DNA of 64,000 nucleotides from positions 86,903 to 150,902 of the forward strand of contig JACDOX010000334.1 in NCBI GenBank assembly GCA_014549065.1. The letters run 5' to 3'. This DNA comes from Cardinalis cardinalis. Taxonomy: Eukaryota > Chordata > Aves > Passeriformes > Cardinalidae. A program made the position numbers and the translations under genes. Of the stretch, positions 45,380 to 56,800 are shown piece after piece; the stretch's first letter is position 1; the number at the start of each line of letters is the position of its first letter. The notes under the pieces were generated by a model. The model made no database searches, was not told where the DNA came from, and saw only the letters and a list, made by a program, of their open reading frames with translations.

Positions 45380-46638
45380 GTGAGAGCTGTGCTGGCTCTG
45401 CCAGTCACTTCCAACAGAGCTTGATCACTGTGCCTGTGATCTGTGCAGGGCAGCAGAAAGCACTAATAATGTCCCAATGTCATCTGGTTTGCTTGTATTT
45501 TTCTTGTTTCTCAGGTGTTAAAAATAAAAGAGCCATTAAAATGTGAAGTGCGNTTGTTAAATTTGAGCAGCAATAATGAGGCATGGAAGCACGTTGAGGC
45601 TTCAGTATGATTCAGTGTTCTGAAATAGCTCAAGCAGGATGTGCCCAAGTTCAAGACTAATATTGAATCAGTCCTGTTCTCACAGAACTCTCAAGACTCT
45701 GACATATTTTTTTCAGCTGATGAGGGGACATATTTTGGGCACCATCTGTAATCACGAAACACACAACACCCATTGTTGTCAATGGGGAGGGACTGCGTCT
45801 GTTTCTTTGTGTAATGCTGAACATTTACAGATGGTCTCACATTATTCATTCCAAAATTTGAAAAGGCTGCTCAATTGAAGAGGAAAAAGAGAGCTGGATC
45901 TCCTCAAATAACTCTCACNTGGCTCTTTGAAATCATTAGCAGGGCTGTGAGCTGTGTCCATTAAGACTTAAAATGCTGCCAGCTCCTGCAGGACAGGTTT
46001 CTGGGCAGGTGTTTCATACCTGGGACTGAAACAAAAGCAAAGCAGAGCCTTCTCACNTGTTGCCAGGACACTTTAAATTCAAACCAATAGTAATTTTATG
46101 TGATTGGGCACATTTGTGGCAAGAAGGCAAGATCTGGGAGCTGGAAACTGTGGGCAGTTTATTATCAGAATCCTAGGGAAAGACAGTGTTTACACCACTT
46201 CCTGTACAGAAAGTTTGATAAAATCTGTAGAACTCTGTTCATCCTGGGCAGTCACCAGGGAAAATGTGTGAATCCAGTTATCAGAAGATAAGGTGAATAT
46301 CCTTAATTCTCTGACATAATTTTTGTTTAGGGTAATTTTCTATGCCATTGCTTTTTCTTTTTATCTTTCTTTTNTCCTCTCCTATTTGGTTAACATCTTG
46401 TTCCGCCTTGGCAATGTCTGAGATGTTTTTTCTATAGCAACAATAATTATACCAATGTGGAAATATANACCATAAATATGATTATGATACTTCTGCTGTC
46501 TTCCACAGAAAAGAATCTGTCAGTTTAAATAAATACAGTGTCCACAAAGTTACGAACATTACTGAAGATTCTAAGTCTTGTTGCAGGTTGGTGAAAAGTT
46601 TGTAGAAGTTAATTTCTTCCTGTCCTTCCCCTTTACAG
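45380..46638 (+). other. RASGRF2: Intron between window exons 15 and 16 (1.3 kb)
   Basis: No recognised repeat or gene. It ends in a pyrimidine-rich acceptor (ccctttacag). Confidence 0.85.
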
Positions 46639-46728
46639 TGCAGACTGCTGACAACAGCCACTGCTCGGTGTCTCCTGCTTCTGCTTTTGCCATTGCCACA
46701 GCTGCAGCCGGGCATGGGAGCCCTCCAG
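46639..46728 (+). CDS. RASGRF2: RASGRF2 window exon 16: small linker exon
   Basis: This 90-bp exon covers residues 772-802: QTADNSHCSVSPASAFAIAT, then AAAGHGSPP and one base of a Gly codon. The Ala-rich AFAIATAAAGHGSPP block is conserved with human by recall. The acceptor is ttacag and the donor gtgagg. Phase 1 to phase 1, so it is another frame-neutral cassette. It joins the linker to the conserved segment in window exon 17, which is 16.8 kb away. Confidence 0.94.
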
Positions 46729-46832
46729 GTGAGGGGGTGTGCTGTGCATGCAGGTGACACACAGGTGCTCAAGAGGTGAATGTTCCTCAAGAACAGACCT
46801 CTGTGTTCTCATGAGTGATGTTCTCATCTCAG

Positions 46833-46910
46833 CCTGGTCTAGTGGAAGGCATCCCTGCCATGGCCAGGCTGGAACTGGGTATTTTTAAGGCTATTTCCAA
46901 CCCTATTGGT
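46833..46910 (+). mobile_element. CR1 LINE 3'-end fragment
   Basis: The CR1 sense tail: cctggtctagtggaaggcat, then ccctgccatggc and tatttccaaccc. Short and decayed. Confidence 0.75.
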
Positions 46911-47639
46911 TGATTTCTTAATATTTCTAATCCATCCTATTACTGGAAGATTAATCTTTCACACGTACATGATCTGCTAAGCATCCAAATAAGATCTTTN
47001 TTATTTGTTTTATTTTTTAATTCACTTACAGNTTAAGATTTCATTTTTTCAAATGTGGTTTTCTATGTCCAAAGGTGGTNTTCAGTTTTACTTATTGCGA
47101 GTGTATACTGTGTTTTTCTTGGAAAGCAACTACTGACTGAGGGTATTTAGTGCAACATAAAATACTTGATTTAAGTTTTGAATGTGCTGCTTATCTTGCT
47201 GTATAACCCTTTGACATATTAATATCTTGCACTAACAGGGTGCTTTCANAGGTCATGTTGCACATAAACAACAATTTTTTTAAAGTCTACAAAATCAATT
47301 TCCCTTTGGCTTGACAAATCCGCAGTTCATTTTGATTATGTGTGACAAAGCACAATCCANCTGTAAACTCATGCTTGCCTCTTTCCCACTGGAATGACAA
47401 AAAAATTGCTTTGAAGACCCCAGTCTCAAAATGACCCATGAAAATCTGTGTAAGACTGTAAATAGTCCCTGTAGATCTCAGTGGATTTTGTATCCACTAT
47501 GTCTAGAGCTCTGGTCATTAACTGGTGGGTGAGATGACACCAGGAGAAAATAATTTCTGCATGAGCATAGATCACCGCTCCTCATGGTCTTGTGTACTTC
47601 CCATGATCTTTAGATTACAAGACAGTGATGTTCAGTGTT

Positions 47640-48535
47640 AGAAACTTTATCAGAGAATCATTTAGGCTGGAAAATCCCTCCCAGATCATCANGTCCAGCC
47701 TGTGCCCAATCCCCTCCTTGTCCCCAGCCCAGAGCTCTGAGTGCCACCTCCAGGTGACACCTGCAGGGCTGGGCACTCCAAACCCCGCTGGGCAGTGCCA
47801 GGGCAGCTCCTGAGCCCCCTTTCCATGGGGAAATTCCTGCTGTGCCCACCCTGAGCCTGCCCCGGCCCAGCCTGAGGCCGTTCCCTCTGCTCCTGTCCCT
47901 GTGCCCTGGAGCACAGCCCGACCCCTCGGCTGTGCCCTCCTGGCAGGAGCTGTGCAGAGCCACAAGGGCCCCTGAGCCTCCTTTGCTCCAGGCTGAGCCC
48001 CTGCCCAGCTCCCTCAGCCCCTCCTGGGGCTCNNTTCCCATNCCAGCTCCATTCCCTGGACACTCCCCAGCCCCTCAGGGCCCTGCCTGAGCTGAGNGGC
48101 CAGAGCTGGACCCAGCCTGGAGAAGGAGCCTGGGCAGGGCCAGCACAGGGACAGTCACTGCCCTGTGCTGCTGCCCTGCACCTTCCTGGCCACCTGGCCC
48201 CCCTGGCTCGTGTCCAGGTGCTGTTACAGCACCCCAGGGCCTGTCCCAGCTTCCCAGCCCCTCTGCCCAGCCTGGAGTGCCAGGACTTGGTGTGACCCAA
48301 GGGCAGGGCCTGGCATTTCCCTTGTTGACCCTCACAGCCATGGCTGTGGCCCATGGTCCAGCCTGTCCAGAGCCCTCAGTGCTGCAGAGCCCTCCTGCCC
48401 TCCAGCAGATCCACACTGCCACCCACTCCAGTGTCACCCATGAACCTACTGGCAGAGCACTCGGTCCCCTGGCCCAGGTTTTGAACAGGATGGCCCAGCA
48501 CTGCTCCCTGGGGACACTGCTGGTGACCAGCTGGG
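47640..48535 (-). mobile_element. CR1-type LINE fragment, about 0.9 kb
   Basis: In + orientation it begins with the reversed tail (gagaatcatttaggctgg, then aaatccctcccagatcatca) and continues through a GC-rich reversed body to cagcactgctccctggggac. Its first 310 bp are the inverted partner of 8285-8612. Long open frames on both strands result from its base composition. Confidence 0.75.
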
Positions 48536-48718
48536 TCAGCACTGTCCCCACTGTCCCAGTACTGTCCCAGTACTGTCCCTGCTGTCCCCACTATCCCCCC
48601 ACTGTCCCCAGTGGGTCAGCACTGTCCCCACTGTCCCTGTACTGTCCCCACTGTCCCTGCTGTCCCCACTATCCCCCCACTGTCCCCAGTGGGTCAGCAC
48701 TGTCCCCACTGTCCCTGG
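48535..48718 (+). repeat. Minisatellite, ~79-bp unit built from ctgtcccca steps
   Basis: Units starting gtcagcactgtccccactgt begin at 48535, 48615 and 48693, giving periods of 80 and 78 bp and about 2.3 copies. Each unit is made of short ctgtcccca-like repeats, so there is a higher-order structure. It sits directly at the end of the CR1 fragment. Confidence 0.9.
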
Positions 48719-48879
48719 GCCAGGCCACCAGCCAGTCCTTCTCCCAGGGGAGATGTCCCTCTGCAGGCCCTGCAGCTTTTCCAGGAGATGCAGTGGGAGT
48801 CCAGGTGACACATCCACACCTTCCCCTCACCTGCCAGGTGACCCGCCTGGTCATAGGAGGAGAGCAGGTTGGAGCTGCC

Positions 48880-49470
48880 TTTCCTACACCCCTGCTGGCT
48901 GGGATTTGTGAAGGCATTTTGAATGAGTTAGAGATGAGACCTCTGAGTGTTTTAGATGATGTGGTTTATTTTTCTTACCTTTTAGATAGACAGGAAAGGT
49001 GAATTCTGCTCACATCCTCACTATGTGGCTCAGAAGGTCACAAGACCCTGAGTTACAAGACATTTTAAGGATTTNTTGACCAATAAAACACTGCCAACAA
49101 GGATATTTATGTTTTTGAGCAAATCCTTAAACATTTTGTCTTATGGACCCATGCTACAGTGTGAGCTTTCTTAGCCAATCATGTAATGATACACAAACCT
49201 ACAGTGCTGCATTCTAAATTCCTTGTTTACCTCTGCAGCTCCTTTTATTTTTTCTATGTCCTAAACTCTAAAACTCTAAACTTTCCTTTAGTTAGCTCAA
49301 TGCGTCTCTGCTTTAAATTATAAATCCACGTTCTCAGTTCTAGCACATGAGTTTGGGAGCCTTTCCCAAGGTCTCAGATCAAATCCTGGGTTTAATTCTA
49401 AGCTTTGGCTTACAGGCCCAAAGTTTTGAGAGTTTCCTGCATTTCAGATTTCAACAGCTGGGTCTGTCTC
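48880..49470. mobile_element. Probable songbird LTR-type repeat
   Basis: The sequence (gatgtggtttatttttctta onward, with tagccaatcatgtaat and ttataaatccacgttctcag) is familiar to me as a repeat dispersed in songbird genomes. I cannot see clear termini or flanking duplications here. The assignment is from memory and the limits are approximate. Confidence 0.45.
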
Positions 49471-50827
49471 TGTGCTTGTCCTGTATGTGCTGTTTGGTGA
49501 ACCTGTTACAAACTTCTGTTTAGCAATTTTTATTTGAATGATGAATATCCTCTGCCTTTGGAATCGGACTCTGCATGAAAACACTGGCACAATTTGCTTT
49601 ATAATTTAACCCAGNACCTTTACAGATTGTTTAGAAAGCACAGTAAGGATGGAAAATGCTGGGGTTTTCCCACTAGGAATGAATTCAATTGAAAAATACT
49701 GCTTTTGTATTGTTAAAACCACTGCTTTCCAATATTCATAATACTGAAGTATGAGAGAAAATACAATCTTCAATTATGCAGTCAGTAGAAGGAACATGAA
49801 AGCTTGGGAATGTTGAAAGGGAAAAACCACATTCCTAACATTTGTAAGTTCTTTTTCATGTTGCTGTTTAACCGAGCTCTTCATTAAAGGTCATTCTNCC
49901 AAGTGATGTAAAAAACAGAAGGCTGTGCAGGAAATTTGACAAGAAAATGTGTGCTTTTGAGTCTCAGAAGATTAAGTTAGAGTTATCCAGTGTCCACCTG
50001 AAATGAGTACAAAAACTGAAGGTTGCAAACCAGACCTTACACCATGGAATCGCCTGTTTTTTAATTTGGTGCAATTATTCATGGTAGAGACAGTACTAAA
50101 CTTGCAGAGTCATGAAGTTCAAATTTGGCTAAACCAAATTTATTAATTTCCCCTGCGTGTTTTATCATGATTGTGAATTTTTTTTTTTGAAGAGTGCCTT
50201 TTTCCCACTGGTTCCTGGAGTTGTTTGTTTTGTAGGCTGGACATGACCAGTCAGTGAATCAGTCCTGGGAGTGAATGACATTGGTGGGGTTTTTTGTTTT
50301 TTGCTCAGTCATTCCTTGGCTTCCCTGCTGCTGACACTGTGACGTGTGTAATTTAAAATACTCCTACGTGAAGCATGAGCAGAGTGGCAGATGAAATCCA
50401 CTGTTGGTTAATACCAAGTGATGCACACGAGGCAAAACAGTCTGAGCTCTGCACCTGAAAGGACTGGCTCAGGACTGAGGATGAGAACAGGACCTTTCCT
50501 GAAGTGATCTGGGTGCTCAGCAGGAGCCAGAAAGGTGAAGAAAACATCAGGAATTGTATGGAAGGGAACAGGAGAGACTACTATGGTTCCACAGTACAAA
50601 TGCAGAATTTGTACAAATATTGAAGGGTATGTACAGTCCTGATTGAGGTGAGAGAGTGAGAGCTGGAAAAGTTTGGGATTTTGAAATCAGGGATGGAGTG
50701 AGACATGAAATAACTTCTTTGCATGTGAAGTTTAGAGAAGAGAGGGCTGGAGAATTGGGGAGAACATTCTGTAAAAGGCTGGATGGGTAAAAGGGAAAGA
50801 TAGCAGCAATGGTGAAAACAGTGGTGT

Positions 50828-50890
50828 GGGTACAGGGTTGGACTCAGTGCTCTAAGAAGTCCTTTCCAACCCCATCAATTCTGCAGTTCC
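50828..50890 (+). mobile_element. CR1 LINE terminal fragment
   Basis: The sense CR1 end: gtacagggttggactcagtg, then aagtcctttccaacccc and aattctgcag. Only the terminal portion is recognisable. Confidence 0.65.
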
Positions 50891-53800
50891 AAGATTTTCT
50901 GCCTTTTCTGATGCAGGATGGAGGATATCAGATGGTTTTCATGGAGCTAGGTTTCAGAATGAGCAGGAGTTTGTGGCTCTTTGTGCCATCAGTGGAAGCT
51001 CAATGAGGTTCTGCTGAGGAACACCCCAAAGGGAACAGACTCACCTGGNATCCAGAGTAGAAAGTTACCTGCAAGCAGAGGTTGTTTGAGGTTACCAGAC
51101 TGGCAAAGTGGAACAAGACCAGCAGCTGAAATCAGCTGGGTGTTTTGGGGAATACTAGGAGGTACAAGTCACCTGTGTGTCTTCTGTCCTCACTGCTCCC
51201 TGAAGTCTTCTGGCCATTTTGTGTTTTGCTGTTGTTTTTAAAAATTTATGTGTTAGTTTGTTTAGTTATTTATTTTATTTTGGGGATTTTTGGGGTTTAC
51301 TGCTGGTTGTTTTATTTTGTTTATCTGGGGTATGAGGCCTTAGCTCTTCTCCAGTCCCCCCACTTCTGGCTGGGATGCACTGAGACAAGCTGGGTAACAT
51401 ACTCACTGCAAGGCCCTCAGAACCAGCCATGAAGGACATGCAATTATGTGGAGAGTTCTGGCCACAGCATTTCAGCATTGCCGTCCCCTACAATGATAAC
51501 TTTATAAAGTAATAAGTATGCAAAGCCCTGGAGAGCCCTCACACGATGTACATGGGCTTTAACTCTCTTTAGATAAGCACCTAGGGGAGCACTGCCTGTG
51601 CTGGTCCTGAACTGTGAATGAAACCTTTCTCTAAATTAGGATGGTTCCGTTTCTCTTGCCTTTCAGCAGGTGCTTTTAACTTACTGATTTTATTGCTATT
51701 ATTTCCACTTATTTTACAGTTAACTGCTTTGATGATGTCAACCAAGCTGTGCTGCTTTCCCTATTGTTTAATTTATCTGCTTGGTTAAATATTAATCTCT
51801 ACCTATCCTAAAAATATTCTTTCTGTTTTCTTTGAGAAAACTTGCATTGCAGCTGTTTATTTTAACAGCATGATAAAGATAAAAAGAAACATGAAGTGAA
51901 AGTACAGAGAGTTAAATAAGGCACCCCATGTGCACAGCTTGGGGCCTGTATGAATGATAATATTCACAGTAGGGATAAATAGAGTAGGTTCTGTCTTTTA
52001 CATGTCATTTCTCATCTGAGGGATGTGAGGGATGGCTCATGGCTTGCTGGAGCTGAAGTGCTCTGTCACCATTAATTGGCTGTTGCACACCTTATTCTTT
52101 TCCCAATTTATAAAAATAGTACAGCAATTCTAACAGTTTCTAACATAAGAATGGACTTCAGCCGTTTCTCCTCTCTCTTTATACACCTCTNTAAAACAGG
52201 TTCTGATTTCTGCTTTAATCAGTGACAAATCCACACAGAAGTTCTTTAGATCTGCTCCCACGTCTGCCTTATGATATGGAAAAGTCCTTGCAGAACTATG
52301 AATGTGAGTGGTCCCATCCTACCAGGNATCCTGCTAATCCCTTGTTTTAGCTTTGCCATGAATATTCGTGGAGCAGAGCTGCAGCTGCAGGGAGCCCCAT
52401 GTCCTTAGGAGTGAATTCCTCCCCTCTCCAAGTCTGTCATACAGCCAGTGTCAAAACAAGAGAGAGACTGGAAACGTGGGAGAGGAACCTCCTGCCAAAA
52501 TACTCACCAATCATCTCTAGTCTTGCTGCAGAAATCCTACAGATGTTACAGCAGTTAAGCAACAGCAGTGTAATCTACACAGCACCCACACAAACCCTGG
52601 CACTAGATAAAAACAATTTACATGGAGAATTATTTCTTCCACCTGTGGCTTCTGGAACTTGTGAATTTCCCTGGTTTATTTTTGTGCAATTCTTTAAGAC
52701 ATATTGTTGCCTTTTTTTAATTCCTTTTTATTTACATCTGTTCTGCGCAGAATCAGTGCACAGTGCCAGCATTAGTAAGATACTATGCACTGAGTTTTAA
52801 AGAAAAAACACCTTTTGGTGTTTATTTACCAAAACTGCTCTCCCTGCAGGCCCTCATACTTGTTAACACTCACAAGGTATGAAGGTGCTTTCTGTGACTT
52901 GAGGAAATTTGATTTTAGAATATCTGAACAGTTCTATGGATGAAGCCAGCTTAGCAAAATAATTCCATTTCTGTAAANAGTTAATAAAGTAAGAAGTATT
53001 TGCATAAACATAGGAAACAGGGATTTCTTCTCTCCTGGGAATGTCATACAACTTGATGAAAAGTCGTTGATTCCAAAATCAGTAATTTTATTTTGAAACA
53101 GTTCTATCAAACATGAGCTTCAAGGAGATTGTTCTGACAGAAACTTAAATTCAAGACCTTAACTAATCTAGGGTGCTTTTTCTTTAACATTTGTACCAGA
53201 TAGGTTAAAAGAACTCTGAGAATTTTGTGTCTTCCTCAGCTCAAGCTGGAGTTTGAAGATCTCCCCACACGGACAGTTAATATTAGACAAGAAGCAAATA
53301 CTTCCACCCAAACAAACGAGCTGTTCCCTAATGAACACAGCAGCTTTGTTTCAACAGCTCTGTCACACGATTTTAGCTGGTACATTGTATTTCCAGGGTG
53401 CCTCAAAGCTGCCTTCCTCCTCCTCCTCCTCCAGCCCACTGACCGCACTGAGGAGAAGGTCCCATTTCTCACCAGAACAAGGTGACATTGTGGGACAGGC
53501 TGGCAGTGGGATGGGAGCTGTGGNTGGCACGAGGGCCTGCCTTCCTCAGTGCAAGCATTTGTTTCTTAAGGCACATGTGAGAGGCAGAGGGTGAAAAAGA
53601 TGCAGGGGGAAAAAAGAGTCTTTGGGGGAGTATCTCTGACAAATAATGATCTTCACACAGGAAAATCTGCCCTGGGCTAGTGAGAAGGACAGATAGCTTT
53701 AATCTAATTTTAGTGATTTAAAGGAGTGATTAAAATGACAGCTTGAAGCTGCTACACAAAAATGAATTGCATATATATGACCCCTTTCAATTAACTGACT

Positions 53801-56800
53801 TAACACATCTCTGGTGCTAAATTACCTTTGGCNTGAGTTTCTTAACTCCTTCTCTTATCACAAAGAAGAAACGTTAATCTGAATTGCCCTCAGTTTTAGG
53901 CCAGAAAAACTGATCTGACTGTTGTCTAGACCTTTTCTTGGCATCCTCTGCTTTTGCNTAGCTCTCACAGTCTGCCTGCAGAAGCGACCAGACCTTTCCA
54001 GCTGCAGCAGATTCTCACTGAAACCAGTGCAAAATGTGCTCTGTTCATTTGCTGCAGGTGCTGAATGCCAGTGGTATCATCCTTCAGGGCAATGCAGTAC
54101 ACTGCCTGTACACTGCAGTACAATGCCTGGGCACTCCAAAGTGCCTCCTGGTGCTGCTGCCATGTGCTCCCACTGCCTGTTCTGCCCTTTGGACAAGGCC
54201 TTTATTACAGCCTGTTGGTTCTGGACTGATGCACCTGCCTTCGTGTCNCTGCCTAGGGAGGGGTAGAGTTCCTTTCTGAATCTAAAACTTGTAAAAAAAG
54301 GTAGCTATGGGCTCCATTTCACTGATTTTTAGTGCATTGATATGTGCATAACCTGTGCACCAGTGAAAGAAGAGATGTACAAATGGAAGTGTGTAATCCT
54401 TTTGCATTTTAAATGTCTGATTTATTTTGAGCTGGCTATTACTCTATTCTTGATCACTGCCTGGGATGAAACATTGTAGGCCCTTTCAATAGTTTCTGGG
54501 ATGTAGAGCTGCCAAACCTCAGTTTTGGAGCAGCTGAGTGTGGTTGAAGATAAGCAGTGTGGAAATACTTTTGTGAAAGTGTCAAATTCAGTAGCCACTG
54601 GAATGAGCGTGGAAAGTTCTCCTCTCTCAGAGGTGCTGTAGGAGTTTGTGAGCTGTAACAGAACCCAACTGTAACAGCANTAGCAAATAGAAATGGACCT
54701 TTGTAAATTACAGCTGCGGTTTCCAGAATGACAAATCTCTAGAAAGCCATATAATAAGCACTGAGGTTCAGCCAGATGAGTCCTGCGAGCTCTCAGGCTG
54801 ACACACTGTAGCCCTGCTTGATTACTCTCACAATATTAAGGGGGNTGAAAATTAGCTGGAAGTAGTAATTCACGTTTCATAAAGATTCAGAGTGGGTCTT
54901 GTGTGGGTCTTTCCATTCNGATAAATCAGGCACAGCTTGATTAAGGCTGTTTATTTTAAAACATCAAAAATTATCATGAGAAAGTTTCACGAAAGTTTTC
55001 AGGGAGAGCTGCTTGGCTTATTTTGGGTTGTGACCAGCGGAGCTGTTCTGCAGTCATTTGAACAACTTGCCAGCTCCCAGTGCGACAGTATTTCTNTTTT
55101 GTTTGTTCTGGCAGAGGCACTAATTGGAGTAATGGAACGACAGAGCTCGTGCCAAGTGATGGCAGGGAGCTCAGGCCTCGTGTGTGTTGGGAGGGGCCAC
55201 GGTGGCTGCTCCTGCTGCTGCCAGGTGCACTCAGCCTTCAGCTCAGTGATGTGACTTGCAGGGGCAGCACAACGTGGGCAGACACTCCCAGGGGGATCCT
55301 GCTGGCCCCNGACATGGAAAACTGTGTACAAACACACTTGATGCTTTAAACAGATGNAGGATTCCCTTGGCTGCCACTGTCTTGCACACACAGACATATG
55401 TAGAGTTCTGCTTTCAAGGGTATCAGCTGTCCTGTTCAGGGAGAATTTTCCTGATTCTGAGCACAAGAATAATAAAGTGGCATTACACCATCACGTTTCC
55501 TGAGATGGAGATTCTGGTGCACGCAGCTGAGTTACTATGGGATTTGGCAAAGATTAGAATTAAGCGAGGCTTTTAAGGGAAATATTTGCTTTCTTTTTTC
55601 CATTGTGAGAGGACAGGCTGAGAGAGATTTCCTTGCTGTGTTACGTGGAAGGCAAGCAAACAATATCTGATGTGATTTAGAGCTGGATTCTACATTGTGT
55701 GGCTGGCTGGGTAATCCAGCCCTGTGCTGTGCTAAATGCCTCAAATTGCATCAGTGGCTACATGCTGACCTTTGGAAAGGTATACATTTCTTCCTGGATT
55801 TGTCTGAAAGTATCCATGTCTGAAGCAAAACTGGAAAATGTGTGTCATTTTGTGGTTGATTCTCAGTGTGGTGCCACAAACATTGCGGGTTATAGTAGTA
55901 ATTCTGCACTCCAGTAATAATCTGGGCTATAACATCTCAGTCCTCTGCTGGGAAAGCTTTGTGGAACTTCCTCCTTCTGACTCCAGACATGAAAGAAAAC
56001 AATTTTGGTGGTGATATCCCAAGTAAAAATGAAGATAAGGCTTTCTAAACAGTTGGTAGAGGACTGTAATTTTCTCTGTTCTTCCTCTAGTCATGGTGAA
56101 ACTCCAGGTTTGAGTCTAGGGGCACCTCATCTGCTGTCAGAGAGACAGGATGCCATCAAATCATGTCCTGCTAATCAATTCTGCTTGTGTTCTGACTCTC
56201 CCAATGCCACCCTTCTCTCAGAGATTTAACATGTTTAATTCCCAGAAAATNAAGATACAGGATCTGTTAACCTTCCCTGGTCCTTTACACAGGACAACCA
56301 AGTCCTTTTCCTTGTCATTTTGTATAACTAATGGCTCTAGGCAGGAACTGGGGAAGTGAGCACTTGTTCCCTCTTGGGAGCACATTTTAATGAGTTTCCC
56401 AGACCCATTTCTGCAGATTCACAGAGGTTTGAGAGGCACGGAGGCCTGCACATTGAACTTCCTTGAAGTTCCCATCTCATTTAAAAAAACTCCGTGTGGG
56501 AAATGTTCACTGAGTTACTCCACAGCTGACACTGTTCTCCACTGAAAATGGTTGTGTGACAAAAAAATGTCAGTTTAGCCCCAAGCAATGTCCCTTTCTG
56601 AGGCTGCAGGGTTGTCACGAGCTGCCCAGGGGCTGTCACCAAAGCAGAGTGACCAGGGCTGTGCCTGATGTGGGGTCTCTGAGGGGTTGGGGTCATCAGG
56701 AGCTGTCCATGCCCTGGCAGGGGGCAAACGGGATCCCTGTTCTGGGCTGATCATTCACAAATTTTTGCTTTGCAATTTTGAATCATTGGCTAAACAGTTG

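Noticed and set aside
47689..48354. 221-codon open frame on the - strand
   Set aside because: It is the sense reading of a CR1-type fragment, GC-rich and interrupted by Ns. Its homolog at 8285 shares the same pseudo-peptide in another frame context.
48277..49002. 241-codon open frame on the + strand
   Set aside because: It crosses a reversed CR1 fragment, the ctgtcccca minisatellite and a probable LTR. The repeated peptide pattern comes from the tandem repeat.
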